This document shows, in pieces, positions 45,190 to 54,509 of a stretch of 64,000 nucleotides of DNA. Location: the NCBI GenBank assembly GCA_949959185.1, contig CATLIX010000008.1:1-64000 (forward strand). The letters run 5' to 3'. The number at the start of each line of letters is the position of its first letter. The stretch's first letter is position 1. Source of the stretch: an uncultured Eubacterium sp. Its GTDB lineage: Bacteria; Bacillota; Clostridia; Lachnospirales; Lachnospiraceae. The notes below the pieces were generated by a model. The model was given only the letters and a program-made list of their open reading frames with translations. It was not told the origin of the DNA and made no database searches. The translations under genes were made by a program, and so were the position numbers.

Positions 45190-45846
45190 TTACAATACAT
45201 AAACACATATCAGGCGTATCGCCAGCAAATGGGCCGGATAGAAAAGATAAAAGAAGTATTTCATGGACGGCCCTTTCTTTCCATTATACAAAAGCATGGG
45301 AATTACGGCAAGCCCTGCATACGCCTGAACACTCAATCCGTACATCAGGAAATTCATGGCTGCAAAAACGGCCTGTCCGGCAAAAAAATGCCGGTGAAGC
45401 AGATAAAAACAGAGAATAAATACAATACCTGCCGCGCCGTAGTCCGTTCTCAGGACTTCTGCCAGAACCATAGCTGTCAGAAAAATGAAAAGCGAACTTA
45501 ATTTTGTGCGGTTTTTCTGATACTGTTCCACTACAACCAGGCCCAGAAACAGCGTAAAAAACACGTTCTGATGGCTGAAACTCAAGCCGCTGTAAAAGGC
45601 CAGGTCAAAGGGAATCTCCGACAATGCCGCAAAGGCCAGAAGCCGCAGCTCATACCTGCGTATATCACTGGTATGGACCGCCCCTTCCACCAGCAGAAAG
45701 CAGTAGATGGGGAAAGCCAGCCTTCCAATGATTCTGAGCTGTATATACTGGGGAAAAAGGACTGCTCCCACATGGTCCGTCAGCATACAGACCATGGCAA
45801 TCCATTTCAGGGTAAATCCGCTGATACCAAATTTTCGTTCTTCCAT
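45190..45846 (-). CDS. TraX family membrane protein
   Basis: A 218-residue integral membrane protein with about seven hydrophobic segments. The start FGISGFTLKWIAMVCMLTDH and FPIYCFLLVEGAVHTSDIRR are typical of TraX (PF05857), the family of the F-plasmid pilin acetylase. In Firmicutes these are chromosomal and likely acyltransferases of unknown target. The ATG directly follows the stop of the GlgX-like gene, so they are cotranscribed. Confidence 0.85.
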   Translation of the reverse strand: MEERKFGISGFTLKWIAMVCMLTDHVGAVLFPQYIQLRIIGRLAFPIYCFLLVEGAVHTSDIRRYELRLLAFAALSEIPFDLAFYSGLSFSHQNVFFTLFLGLVVVEQYQKNRTKLSSLFIFLTAMVLAEVLRTDYGAAGIVFILCFYLLHRHFFAGQAVFAAMNFLMYGLSVQAYAGLAVIPMLLYNGKKGPSMKYFFYLFYPAHLLAIRLICVYVL

Positions 45847-47847
45847 TTATTTTCCCTGGCCCTTTGTTTTTATTTTCGTCTTCTCCCGGCCGGACTGCTT
45901 TACAGAAAGCTCCTGTTCTGGCAGAATCTCCTCCGCCGATTCCGTCCCGCTCAGCAGGCAGACGGACTGGCGCTCCACCTGAATTTCCCGGATATCCGTG
46001 AGATATTCCGGCTCCCGGAGCACCGCCGGTTCTTTTGCGGTGTTTAACAGCAGCTTCCATTTCATGCCGCCGGGCAGAGCAAATTTCTGAGAAACCCGCT
46101 GAAAATTATATGCCACATACAGGCTTTCTTCCATCCCTGCATAGGCTCCGGAATAAAACATGCCCACAAAGCCCTGATTCCGGTCAAAATCCATTTTCCA
46201 GGCTCCGTCGCTGTGATAGGACAAATCGGGACATCCTCTGTTCTGATAATCCTGAAGCTGAAAGGGGTGGGGACTGCGCAGCATGGAATAATTCTTCCGG
46301 ATTCCGGAAAGCTGGCTGACGTAAGCAGCCATCTGTTTTCCCACTGCAGAACGTCTCCAGTCCTTCCAGCCCGTTTCATTGTCCTGGCAATAGGCGTTGT
46401 TGTTGCCCTGCTGGCTGTTGACGCATTCATCCCCCATCCAGAGCATGGGAATCCCCTGGGCAAAGAACAGGACTGCCAGGGCGTTCTTCACCTGGCGCCT
46501 GCGCAGTTCATTCACCTGACGCTTACGGCTGATTCCTTCCTGTCCGCAGTTGCCGCTGCAGTTCCAGTCATTTCCGTCCCGGTTTTCCTCCCGGTTCTGC
46601 TCGTTATGCTTATGTTCATAGGAAAAAGAATCCCACAGGGTAAACCCGTTATTCTCCGCTATAAAATTCACAAAGCCCTGATGTTCCTGCTGCCTGCGCA
46701 TCTGACAGGCAAATTCATGTATACTGCCTCCCTGGTGATTCAGGCTCCTGCGCACGCCATAGAGAAATCCTTCGTTATAAGTAAACAGCAGAGGCCCGAA
46801 CCGCCGGCTGTCCTCCGCCAGCTCCTCTCTGAAATTCTCATGGAAAAGTTTGCAGCCGCTGAGCCTGCCGTCCAGAGCCGCCAGCTCCGCCATTGCCGGG
46901 CTCCCCATCAATCGGAATCCATCTACATGATATTCCCTGTGCCAGTAACGCAGAACATCAATAATTAAATGAGGGTTTGTCTTTTCCGGAAAGTAAAATT
47001 CCAGAATACATTCCATTTCCTTCTCGTGTATTTTCTGAATCAGCCGTTTCAGGTTATCCGGGTCGTGATTTCTGCCCAGATACGACGCTTTGGGGGCAAA
47101 GTAGCTTCCGGACGTATATCCCCAGTAATTAATCAGATCTCTGGGGTGTTCCTGCACCTTGGTCTTATCCAGCATGATAATTTCTTCAAATTCATACAAA
47201 GGCATAAAGAGCAGTGTGGTAATCCCCAGTTCCTTCAGATAATCCAGCTTCCGCTCCACTGCTTCCACAGTTCCCCGGCGTCTGTCCTTTCCCTGCATAC
47301 CCATGGAAAAGCCGCGTACGTGGAGTTTGTAAATTATCATATCTTCTTTTTTAATTCTTCTGCATTCCTTATCTTTCCAGGAAAAATCAGAAAAATAAAA
47401 AGAACTTTTAATTTTTCCCGGACTTTCTTCCCGGATTTGCTTTTCCGGGGAAACATGGTCCGCCGGCGGAAGTTCCTCCTTCATCCTCTTTCTTTCTTTT
47501 TCCGGGACAAAGGGTTCCGCTTTCTGTTCTCCGGGCCTGCGGGCCTCATCTGCCCAGATTTCCCGCCCGGTAATTCTGCGGGCATAGAGGTCTGTCACCT
47601 CTTCCCCGTTTATTTCATAATTGTAATCATAATTTTTCCAGTCCAGTCCGCGAATTCCAATTGTATATACTGTATCATCATTATGCTGCACTTCCATGGA
47701 AATTTTCCGGACCGGACTGTCATCTTTGGGATATAACAGCAGATTGCAGACGGAATTCCCTGCTGCCTGAACGAAAAACGAAATGGTATCCTTTTGCTTT
47801 GTTACGCCTGCTTTTTCCTGATTTCCGGAACAGATTTGAAAATTCAT
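45847..47847 (-). CDS. GlgX-family GH13 protein with degenerate active site
   Basis: Related to glycogen debranching enzyme GlgX: an N-terminal beta-sandwich (about 1-100), a TIM barrel (MIIYKLHVRGFSMG, YWGYTSGSYFAPKASY) and GlgX-type stretches WDSFSYEHKHNEQNREENRD and GNNNAYCQDNETGW. The GH13 catalytic set is altered: the nucleophile position in VDGFRLMGS holds Met314 instead of Asp; the conserved His-Asp pair before GFTL is Asn399-Asn400; region I reads ILEFYFPEK instead of ILDVVxNH. Glu359 (YNEGF) remains. It is probably non-hydrolytic, perhaps a glycogen-binding or regulatory paralogue. GGGAGG precedes the ATG. Confidence 0.85.
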   Translation of the reverse strand: MNFQICSGNQEKAGVTKQKDTISFFVQAAGNSVCNLLLYPKDDSPVRKISMEVQHNDDTVYTIGIRGLDWKNYDYNYEINGEEVTDLYARRITGREIWADEARRPGEQKAEPFVPEKERKRMKEELPPADHVSPEKQIREESPGKIKSSFYFSDFSWKDKECRRIKKEDMIIYKLHVRGFSMGMQGKDRRRGTVEAVERKLDYLKELGITTLLFMPLYEFEEIIMLDKTKVQEHPRDLINYWGYTSGSYFAPKASYLGRNHDPDNLKRLIQKIHEKEMECILEFYFPEKTNPHLIIDVLRYWHREYHVDGFRLMGSPAMAELAALDGRLSGCKLFHENFREELAEDSRRFGPLLFTYNEGFLYGVRRSLNHQGGSIHEFACQMRRQQEHQGFVNFIAENNGFTLWDSFSYEHKHNEQNREENRDGNDWNCSGNCGQEGISRKRQVNELRRRQVKNALAVLFFAQGIPMLWMGDECVNSQQGNNNAYCQDNETGWKDWRRSAVGKQMAAYVSQLSGIRKNYSMLRSPHPFQLQDYQNRGCPDLSYHSDGAWKMDFDRNQGFVGMFYSGAYAGMEESLYVAYNFQRVSQKFALPGGMKWKLLLNTAKEPAVLREPEYLTDIREIQVERQSVCLLSGTESAEEILPEQELSVKQSGREKTKIKTKGQGK

Positions 47848-47963
47848 ATGTGCCTCCCTTGATGTCTTCCTCTTCTCTGTAACTGTCCTGTCTCTTTCGT
47901 TCTGCCTTCTTTATTCACTGCGGGAGAACCGATTCTGGAACAATTGTTTCTGTCTACTTCTGT

Positions 47964-47992
47964 ATTATAGCAACTTCTCAAAGATTTGGAAA
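47964..47992 (-). promoter_or_regulatory. Promoter of the GlgX-like / TraX / DUF5662 unit
   Basis: Minus strand TTTCCA (47987-47992), 17-base spacer, perfect TATAAT (47964-47969), about 120 bases before the start codon. The -35 match is weak, the -10 strong. The 170-base gap holds no gene. Confidence 0.6.
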
Positions 47993-48017
47993 GGGCTTTT
48001 TCCGGGAGTTTTACTTT

Positions 48018-49088
48018 TTACGCATTTGCAAATTCTTTCATGATTTCTGACACATGCTCCAGTTTCCGGGCCCGCCAGGCATTTTCACCGCAGAAAATCA
48101 GTCCCTGCTCCAGATTGCCTTTTACCGCATTTATAAGAGCTTCCGTAATACAGTAGGGAATCTCAGCGGGATTGCAGTTTTCCAGACACTGACGGCAGCT
48201 CCGGGGGTTTTTCCGGCGTTCCTCCGGCCGGTCTTTTTCAGACTGAACGACAAATGCATTGCGGATGGCCCGTCCCGGCATTCCCACGGGGCTTCTGACA
48301 ATCTGAATGTCCTCTTTTTCCGCCTGTATATAGGCCTGTTTATATTCTTTTGCAGCGTCGCATTCATAAGTGGTGACAAACCGGGTAGCCGCCTGTACCC
48401 CGTCCAGGCCCAGCTCCAGTGCATGACGCAAATCCTTTCCTTCGTAAATTCCTCCTGCGGACACCACCGGAATATGGCGCCCGTACTTTTTGCCGTATGT
48501 CTGAACCACTTCCATAATGCCCTGTATTTCCTGTTCATAGGATGCATCCGTAATGGTTTCCAGTTCTTCTTCGGAAAAGCCCAGATGACCTCCGGCTTTG
48601 GGGCCTTCAATGACCACAAGATCCGGACAGCGCCGGTACTTTCTGTCCCATAATTTACAGATAACGGAAGCTGATTTCACCGAGGACACAATGGGGGCTA
48701 TCTTCGTTCCGGCTCCCTCCACCAGAGAGGGCAGATTAACGGGAAGCCCTGCGCCGGAGATAATCAGATCCGCGCCCGCCTTCACTGCGGCCTGCACATA
48801 TTCCCCGTATTTTCTGGTTGCCACCATAATGTTTACGCCTATTACGCCTCCCTTTGCCAGTTCTCTGGCCTGACGGACATGTTTTTCAATGGCTTTCAGA
48901 TTAGTCTCAATGGGGGACTGGTCAAACCCCGGTTCCTGATATCCAATCTGGGCTGCGGAAATAACGCCCACACCGCCGCATCCGGCCACTGCTCCTGCCA
49001 GCCCGGACAGGCTGACGCCCACGCCCATACCTCCCTGAATCACAGGAACGGGCACTTCCAGTTCACCGATTTTCAATGTTCTGCTCAT
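48018..49088 (-). CDS. Nitronate monooxygenase / FabK-like flavoprotein
   Basis: An FMN-dependent TIM-barrel protein: PVIQGGMGVGVSLSGLAGAV at the N-terminus, GVIGVNIMVAT, IEGPKAGGHLGF and VVSAGGIYEGKDLRHALELG. That is the 2-nitropropane dioxygenase/FabK superfamily. It has an extra C-terminal part with four Cys in CRQCLENCNPAEIPYC, which could bind a metal or Fe-S cluster (inference). It closes the fab operon, 3 bases after accDA, so a link to lipid metabolism or detoxification of a by-product is likely; it is distinct from the FabK at 56210. Confidence 0.85.
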   Translation of the reverse strand: MSRTLKIGELEVPVPVIQGGMGVGVSLSGLAGAVAGCGGVGVISAAQIGYQEPGFDQSPIETNLKAIEKHVRQARELAKGGVIGVNIMVATRKYGEYVQAAVKAGADLIISGAGLPVNLPSLVEGAGTKIAPIVSSVKSASVICKLWDRKYRRCPDLVVIEGPKAGGHLGFSEEELETITDASYEQEIQGIMEVVQTYGKKYGRHIPVVSAGGIYEGKDLRHALELGLDGVQAATRFVTTYECDAAKEYKQAYIQAEKEDIQIVRSPVGMPGRAIRNAFVVQSEKDRPEERRKNPRSCRQCLENCNPAEIPYCITEALINAVKGNLEQGLIFCGENAWRARKLEHVSEIMKEFANA

Positions 49089-49090
49089 GG

Positions 49091-50776
49091 TTACATCCTC
49101 CGAAATCTTTCATACCGCTGTCCTGCCAGCTCCTCCTGTTCCATAGGCAGATACTGATGAAGAAATCTGCGGATTTCCTCCTGCATTGCCTCTGCAATTT
49201 TCCCAACATTCTGCGGATTTGCCGGCTGAGGCTCCCGGATGATTTTTTCAATGATTCCAAGTTCTTTTAATTCTTCCGCTGTCACCCGCATCCGTTCTGC
49301 AGCTTTCGGAGCTTTCCCTGCGTCTTTCCACATAATGGACGCAAATCCCTCCGGGGACAGAATGGTATAGGTGGCATTTTCCATCATCCATACCTCATTG
49401 CCCACTGCCAGCGCCAGAGCGCCGCCGCTGCCTCCTTCGCCGATAACGATGCTTAAAACCGGCACCGTCAGATCGGACATTTCAAAAAGATTTCTGGCGA
49501 TGGCTTCCCCCTGGCCCCGCTCTTCCGCTTCCATGCCGCAGAAAGCTCCTGGCGTATCCACAAAGCAGATAATGGGACGTCGGAATTTTTCCGCCTGTTT
49601 CATCAGACGCAATGCTTTACGATAGCCCTCCGGGGAAGGCATTCCGAAATTACGGGTGATATTCTCTTTGGTGGTTTTCCCTTTCTGCTGCCCAATCACA
49701 GTTACAGGACACCCGTCGAAATACCCGATTCCGCCCACAACAGCTCCGTCGTCTGCAAAATGGCGGTCTCCGTGGAGTTCCAGAAAATCCTTAAAAATTT
49801 CCCTTATATAATCCATTGCACCGGGACGGTCCTGAGCCCTGGCCCGCTGTACCCGCTCCCAGGCAGATACTTTTTCCTGGGAACGGCTTTCTTCCTGGAT
49901 TTCCGTTTTTTTTCTCCGATTTGGGATTAGCCCTTCTTTTGGCTCCACCTGCCGGTGCATGACAATGAGCCTGGCAAGGGTGTCTTTCAGTTCTTCCCGC
50001 TCCACAATTCCGTCAATCAGGCCGTGCTCCAGCAGAAATTCCGCCCGCTGAAATCCTTCGGGCAGCTTCTGCCGGATGGTCTGCTCTATAACCCTGGGCC
50101 CTGCAAATCCCACCAGAGCCCCCGGTTCAGCCAGAATCACATCTCCCAGCATGGCAAAGCTGGCGGTTACCCCTCCGGTGGTGGGGTCCGTCAGTACGGA
50201 AATATAGAGAAGTCCTGCCTTTGCATGGCGTTTCAGGGCCCCGGAGGTTTTGGCCATCTGCATGAGAGATACCATACCTTCCTGCATTCTGGCGCCGCCG
50301 GAACAGGTAAAAATAATCACCGGAAGTTTTTCTCTGGTGGCACGCTCCACAGCCCTGGTGATTTTTTCTCCTGTGACAGCTCCCATGCTGCCCATGAGAA
50401 ACCTTCCGTCACAGACACAGATTACTGCCCGTTCCCCGTGGATGTTACCCGCGCCGCAGGTAACTGCCTCGTCAATGTTCAGTTTTTCCTGCAGAGACCG
50501 GATTTTACTCTGATAATCCGGATAATGTAACGGGTCTTTCTGTTCCAGCCCTTCGTCCCACTTTTCATAAGTCCCTTTATCCACCACCATTCTCAGACGT
50601 TTTTTCGTGGTAATCCGGAAATATTTTCCGCATTTATAGCACACGTAATGGTTCTGCCGCACATCTTCTTTGTAGAGAAGTTCTCCGCATCCGTCACATT
50701 TTATCCAGAGGCCTTCCGGTACCGATGGTTCTTTTCCGGACATCAGAACCGTTCCGGTTTTCTTGAATTTCAGCAT
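49091..50776 (-). CDS. accDA: Fused acetyl-CoA carboxylase carboxyltransferase (AccD-AccA)
   Basis: Transfers the carboxyl group from biotin to acetyl-CoA, giving malonyl-CoA. Residues 1-275 are the beta subunit: zinc ribbon CDGCGELL...[20 protein letters not shown] and [20 protein letters not shown]. After a charged linker (about 276-305, [18 protein letters not shown]) residues 310-561 are the alpha subunit: [40 protein letters not shown] and [19 protein letters not shown]. The usual separate accD and accA genes are here one reading frame without interruption. AAGGAGG precedes the ATG. Confidence 0.95.
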   Translation of the reverse strand: MLKFKKTGTVLMSGKEPSVPEGLWIKCDGCGELLYKEDVRQNHYVCYKCGKYFRITTKKRLRMVVDKGTYEKWDEGLEQKDPLHYPDYQSKIRSLQEKLNIDEAVTCGAGNIHGERAVICVCDGRFLMGSMGAVTGEKITRAVERATREKLPVIIFTCSGGARMQEGMVSLMQMAKTSGALKRHAKAGLLYISVLTDPTTGGVTASFAMLGDVILAEPGALVGFAGPRVIEQTIRQKLPEGFQRAEFLLEHGLIDGIVEREELKDTLARLIVMHRQVEPKEGLIPNRRKKTEIQEESRSQEKVSAWERVQRARAQDRPGAMDYIREIFKDFLELHGDRHFADDGAVVGGIGYFDGCPVTVIGQQKGKTTKENITRNFGMPSPEGYRKALRLMKQAEKFRRPIICFVDTPGAFCGMEAEERGQGEAIARNLFEMSDLTVPVLSIVIGEGGSGGALALAVGNEVWMMENATYTILSPEGFASIMWKDAGKAPKAAERMRVTAEELKELGIIEKIIREPQPANPQNVGKIAEAMQEEIRRFLHQYLPMEQEELAGQRYERFRRM

Positions 50777-50825
50777 TTGTCACCCGCCTCCTTTTATTTA
50801 TTCCTGATTTTATTAAATTTTAATT

Positions 50826-52169
50826 TTATTTATCGAAATATTTCTGTATAAAACCTGTATTGACATTCCCGGACTGAAAAACCGGATGATTCAGAATATC
50901 ATACTGAAAATCCAGATTGGTAGTAATTCCGTCCACCACCACTTCTCCAAGGGCGCTGCGCATTTTCCGAATAGCGTCCGCCCGGTCTTCCCCGTGGACA
51001 ATTACTTTCGCCACCATGGAATCATAGTAAGACGGAATGGTATATCCGTTATAGAGGGCCGATTCAATTCTCACACCGTTTCCTCCGGGAAAATGCAGAT
51101 CTTTTACCGTTCCCGGACAGGGCATAAAATTCTGCTCCGGATTCTCCGCGTTAATGCGGCATTCAATGGCATGGCCTCTCAGCGTAATATCCTCCTGCCT
51201 TAGCTTCAGTTTCTCTCCTGCCGCAATCCGAATCTGTTCTTTCACCAGATCCACCCCTGTCACCATTTCCGTCACAGGATGTTCCACCTGAATTCTGGTA
51301 TTCATTTCCATAAAATAAAAATTTTTCTCTTTATCCAGCAGGAATTCAACGGTTCCCGCATTCTCATACCCCACGGCCCTGGCTGCAAGCACAGCTGTGT
51401 TCCCCATACGTTCCCGCAAATCCTCATCTATGGCCGCACCGGGCGATTCTTCCAGCAGTTTCTGGTGGCGTCTCTGAATGGAGCAATCCCGTTCTCCCAG
51501 CCAGAGCACGGTACCGTATTTATCCGCCAGAATCTGGATTTCAATATGCCTGGGCTCCTCCATATATTTTTCGATATACATGGTATTGTCGCCGAACCCG
51601 CTGACGGATTCCTGCTGGGCCAGCTGAAAAGCCTGGACAAACCCTTCCCGGTCCGAAGCCACACGCATACCTTTCCCGCCGCCTCCGGAGGATGCTTTAA
51701 TCATCACAGGAAATCCTGTTTTCTCTGCGATTTCCAGCCCCTGCTCCGCCTCATATACCGACTCTCCTGGCCCCGGCACCACCGGAATCCCGGCGTCCAT
51801 CATGGTTGCCCTGGCCTGGGATTTGTTTCCCATTTTCCCTATCATATCTCCGGAGGGGCCGATAAATGAAATACCGCATGTTTCGCACATATCCGCAAAA
51901 TGTTCATTTTCGGACAAAAAGCCAAACCCAGGATGGATGGCCTGGGCTTTTGTGGCAATTGCCGCGCTTAAAATGCGCTCCATATTCAGATAGCTGTCCG
52001 CCGGGGAGGCTTTTCCAATGCAGACCGCCTGGTCTGCAAGCTGGGTATGCAGCGCTTCCCGGTCTGCCTCTGAGTATACTGCCACAGAGAGAATTCCCAT
52101 CTCCCGGCAGGCACGGATAATACGCACTGCAATTTCTCCCCTGTTGGCAATCAATATTTTCTGAAACAT
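50826..52169 (-). CDS. accC: Biotin carboxylase
   Basis: ATP-grasp enzyme that carboxylates biotin on AccB. MFQKILIANRGEIAVRIIRA, the glycine-rich ATP loop ASSGGGGKGMRVA, and EMNTRIQVEHPVTEMVTGVD (catalytic Arg/Glu) are all present. 447 residues, standard. AAGGAG lies upstream. Confidence 0.97.
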   Translation of the reverse strand: MFQKILIANRGEIAVRIIRACREMGILSVAVYSEADREALHTQLADQAVCIGKASPADSYLNMERILSAAIATKAQAIHPGFGFLSENEHFADMCETCGISFIGPSGDMIGKMGNKSQARATMMDAGIPVVPGPGESVYEAEQGLEIAEKTGFPVMIKASSGGGGKGMRVASDREGFVQAFQLAQQESVSGFGDNTMYIEKYMEEPRHIEIQILADKYGTVLWLGERDCSIQRRHQKLLEESPGAAIDEDLRERMGNTAVLAARAVGYENAGTVEFLLDKEKNFYFMEMNTRIQVEHPVTEMVTGVDLVKEQIRIAAGEKLKLRQEDITLRGHAIECRINAENPEQNFMPCPGTVKDLHFPGGNGVRIESALYNGYTIPSYYDSMVAKVIVHGEDRADAIRKMRSALGEVVVDGITTNLDFQYDILNHPVFQSGNVNTGFIQKYFDK

Positions 52170-52215
52170 ATAAAATGCTCCTTTAACTTTTATGCTAATA
52201 TCTTATATCCGGCTG

Positions 52216-52644
52216 TTATCCAATGGCAAATGTCAGTTCCACTGCCACGGCGGTTTTGCCGTTTACCGTGGCTTTTGCATTCCCGATGCCCACCGGCCCT
52301 TTCTGTTTCACAATTTCAACTTCCAGCATCAGTACATCTCCCGGCACCACTTTCTGTTTGAACCGGGCCTTATTAATGGCCCCGAAATATGCGGTTTTTC
52401 CCTGAAAATCCGGCTGGCTTAAAATGGCCACCGCGCCGGTCTGTGCCAGAGCTTCCACAATCAGTACCCCCGGCATCACCGGTTCTCCCGGAAAATGCCC
52501 TGCGAAAAAAGGCTCGTTATAAGTAACGCATTTTTTCCCCAGTGCGCGTATTCCCGGCTCCAGTTCCTCTATGGTATCCAGCAGCAGAAAAGGCTGCCGG
52601 TGAGGAATAATTTCCATAATCTCTCTGGTTCCCATAAGTGACAT
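52216..52644 (-). CDS. fabZ: 3-hydroxyacyl-ACP dehydratase FabZ
   Basis: Dehydrates 3-hydroxyacyl-ACP. Hot-dog fold with PHRQPFLLLDTI, the active-site helix GHFPGEPVMPGVLIVEALAQ (His and Glu) and NKARFKQKVVPGD. 142 residues. ATG 52644 has AGGAGG 8 bases upstream. Confidence 0.96.
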   Translation of the reverse strand: MSLMGTREIMEIIPHRQPFLLLDTIEELEPGIRALGKKCVTYNEPFFAGHFPGEPVMPGVLIVEALAQTGAVAILSQPDFQGKTAYFGAINKARFKQKVVPGDVLMLEVEIVKQKGPVGIGNAKATVNGKTAVAVELTFAIG

Positions 52645-52673
52645 CACAGTTCCTCCTGTCTTTCCTTCCTGTT

Positions 52674-53129
52674 TTATCTGCCGATTACAAACAGCGGCTG
52701 GCCAAATTCTATCACATCCTCGTTGGATACCAGAATCTGCTTTACCACGCCCTCATAGTCGCTTTCAATTTCATTCATCAGTTTCATGGCTTCCACAATT
52801 CCAAGGGTCTGGCCTCTGGATACATGGTCCCCTACTTTCACAAAAGGATCTGCCTCCGGCTCCGGCCCGCTGTAAAACGTCCCAACCAGCGGAGATTTCA
52901 CAATATTTCCTTCGGAGGAAATATCGGAAGGCCTGCTCCCGGCGGAAACAGCTTCCGCCTCTGGAACCTCTGCTGCTCTGGCTCCGCCTGCTTTTACATC
53001 CACTGCAACCAGTGTCTGCTGCTTTTCTTTTTTCATTGAAATCACAATCCCTTTTTCCTCATAGGAAAAACGGGTCAGTTCAGACTCCGAAACTGTCTGA
53101 ATCAGTTTTACAAGATTATCAAATTCCAT
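52674..53129 (-). CDS. accB: Biotin carboxyl carrier protein AccB
   Basis: Carries biotin between AccC and AccDA. N-terminal helices MEFDNLVKLIQTVSESELT, an Ala-rich linker, and the biotinyl domain with EAMKLMNEI (the Lys is biotinylated) and VKSPLVGTFYSGPEPEADPF. 151 residues from ATG 53129 (GGAG 8 bases upstream); the open frame extends 13 codons further without support. Confidence 0.96.
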   Translation of the reverse strand: MEFDNLVKLIQTVSESELTRFSYEEKGIVISMKKEKQQTLVAVDVKAGGARAAEVPEAEAVSAGSRPSDISSEGNIVKSPLVGTFYSGPEPEADPFVKVGDHVSRGQTLGIVEAMKLMNEIESDYEGVVKQILVSNEDVIEFGQPLFVIGR

Positions 53130-53175
53130 GCTGCTGTCTCCACTCCCTGTTTTTCGCTCATTTACCATTTCCTTT

Positions 53176-54420
53176 TCAGGAATCCTGCTGACTGAATTTT
53201 TTCAGAATCAGGCTGGCGTTGTGCCCGCCAAATCCCAGAGAATTTGTTAAGGCATACTGAAACTTCCGGTCTTTTCCGTTATTCTTCATGTAATTCAAAT
53301 CAAGTTCTGCTTCTGACTCCTGCAGTCCCACTGTGGCATGGATATATTCATGCCGCATCTGCAGAATACATGCAATCACTTCCACCGCCCCGGCTGCTCC
53401 CAGCAGATGTCCGATCATGGACTTGGTGGAATTGATGTCCAGTTCATACGCATAGGCTCCAAAAGCCTGTTTGATGGCTCTGGTCTCAAACAGATCATTG
53501 TGATGGGTACTGGTTCCGTGGGCATTGATGTATTCCACCTGTTCCGGTGCAATCCCCGCGTCTGCCATGGCCTGCTTCATGGCCATGGCCGCTCCCATAC
53601 CGTCTTCCGCCGGAGAAGTAATGTGGAAGGCGTCGCTGGTTGCGCCATAGCCCGCTACTTCCGCCAGAATGGCCGCCCCCCGTGCTCTGGCATGTTCCAG
53701 TTCCTCCAGAACCACGACGCCGGCTCCTTCTCCCATGACGAATCCGCTGCGCTCTTTATCAAAAGGAATGGAGCAGCGGTTCACATCGTTGCTGGATGAC
53801 AATGCGGTCAGCGCGGTAAATCCGCCGATTCCAATGGGGGTAATGGCGCTTTCCGTTCCTCCGGCCACCATCACATCCGCATCTCCCACCTGTATGGTGC
53901 GGAATGCTTCTCCAATGGAGTGGGTGCCCGTGGCGCAGGCTGTCACCACATTGATACTTTTTCCTTTCAGACCGAACTGAATGGAAACATTTCCGGCGGC
54001 CATATTGGTAATCATCAGAGGCACCAGCAGGGGATTGATTCTGCCCGGCCCCTTTTCCAGCAGACGCTTATGTTCCCTCTCCAGGGCCTGAAGGCTTCCC
54101 ACACCGGAGCCAATGGCACATCCCACCCGGTACGGGTCTTCCTGCTCCATCTGAATGCCGGACTGTTCCAGCGCTTCTTTTGCCGCAGCCACCGCATACT
54201 GGCAGAACAGCTCCATGCGCTTTGCAGATTTTACATCCATATAATTCTTTCCTTCGAATCCTCTGACGCTGGCAGCCACCTTTACTTTAAAATCTGCGGT
54301 ATCAAACTGTGTAATCTCACCAAATCCTGTTTTTCCCGCTTTTAAACTGTCCCAGAATTCTTCCGTATTCAGCCCGATGGGGGTAATGGCGCCCATTCCG
54401 GTTACTACAACTCGTTTCAT
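53176..54420 (-). CDS. fabF: 3-oxoacyl-ACP synthase II FabF
   Basis: Elongating condensing enzyme. Active-site Cys in VVTACATGTHSIGEAF and the two His in EYINAHGTSTHHND and SMIGHLLGAAGAVEV; C-terminal NSLGFGGHNASLI. 414 residues from ATG 54420, which has AAGGAG upstream. Confidence 0.97.
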   Translation of the reverse strand: MKRVVVTGMGAITPIGLNTEEFWDSLKAGKTGFGEITQFDTADFKVKVAASVRGFEGKNYMDVKSAKRMELFCQYAVAAAKEALEQSGIQMEQEDPYRVGCAIGSGVGSLQALEREHKRLLEKGPGRINPLLVPLMITNMAAGNVSIQFGLKGKSINVVTACATGTHSIGEAFRTIQVGDADVMVAGGTESAITPIGIGGFTALTALSSSNDVNRCSIPFDKERSGFVMGEGAGVVVLEELEHARARGAAILAEVAGYGATSDAFHITSPAEDGMGAAMAMKQAMADAGIAPEQVEYINAHGTSTHHNDLFETRAIKQAFGAYAYELDINSTKSMIGHLLGAAGAVEVIACILQMRHEYIHATVGLQESEAELDLNYMKNNGKDRKFQYALTNSLGFGGHNASLILKKFSQQDS

Positions 54421-54437
54421 TCCGTCTCCTTCCATTT

Positions 54438-54503
54438 CTATCTGTCTCTGTTCATCTCCATCCGGTTCATTTCCATCTCTTTCATTTCTTTTATTTCTTT
54501 CAT
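54438..54503 (-). CDS. Possible 21-codon repetitive micro-ORF between fabG and fabF
   Basis: The 89-base gap between fabG and fabF is purine-rich on the minus strand and reads as an open frame beginning MKEIKEMKEMEMNR and ending in TAG, built from near-repeats of Lys-Glu-Met and Met-Glu-Met-Asn-Arg. An AGGAG (within the fabG stop region) lies 3 bases before the ATG, a close spacing. It may be only degenerate repeat DNA; I see no other support for translation. Confidence 0.25.
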   Translation of the reverse strand: MKEIKEMKEMEMNRMEMNRDR

Positions 54504-54509
54504 CTTCTC

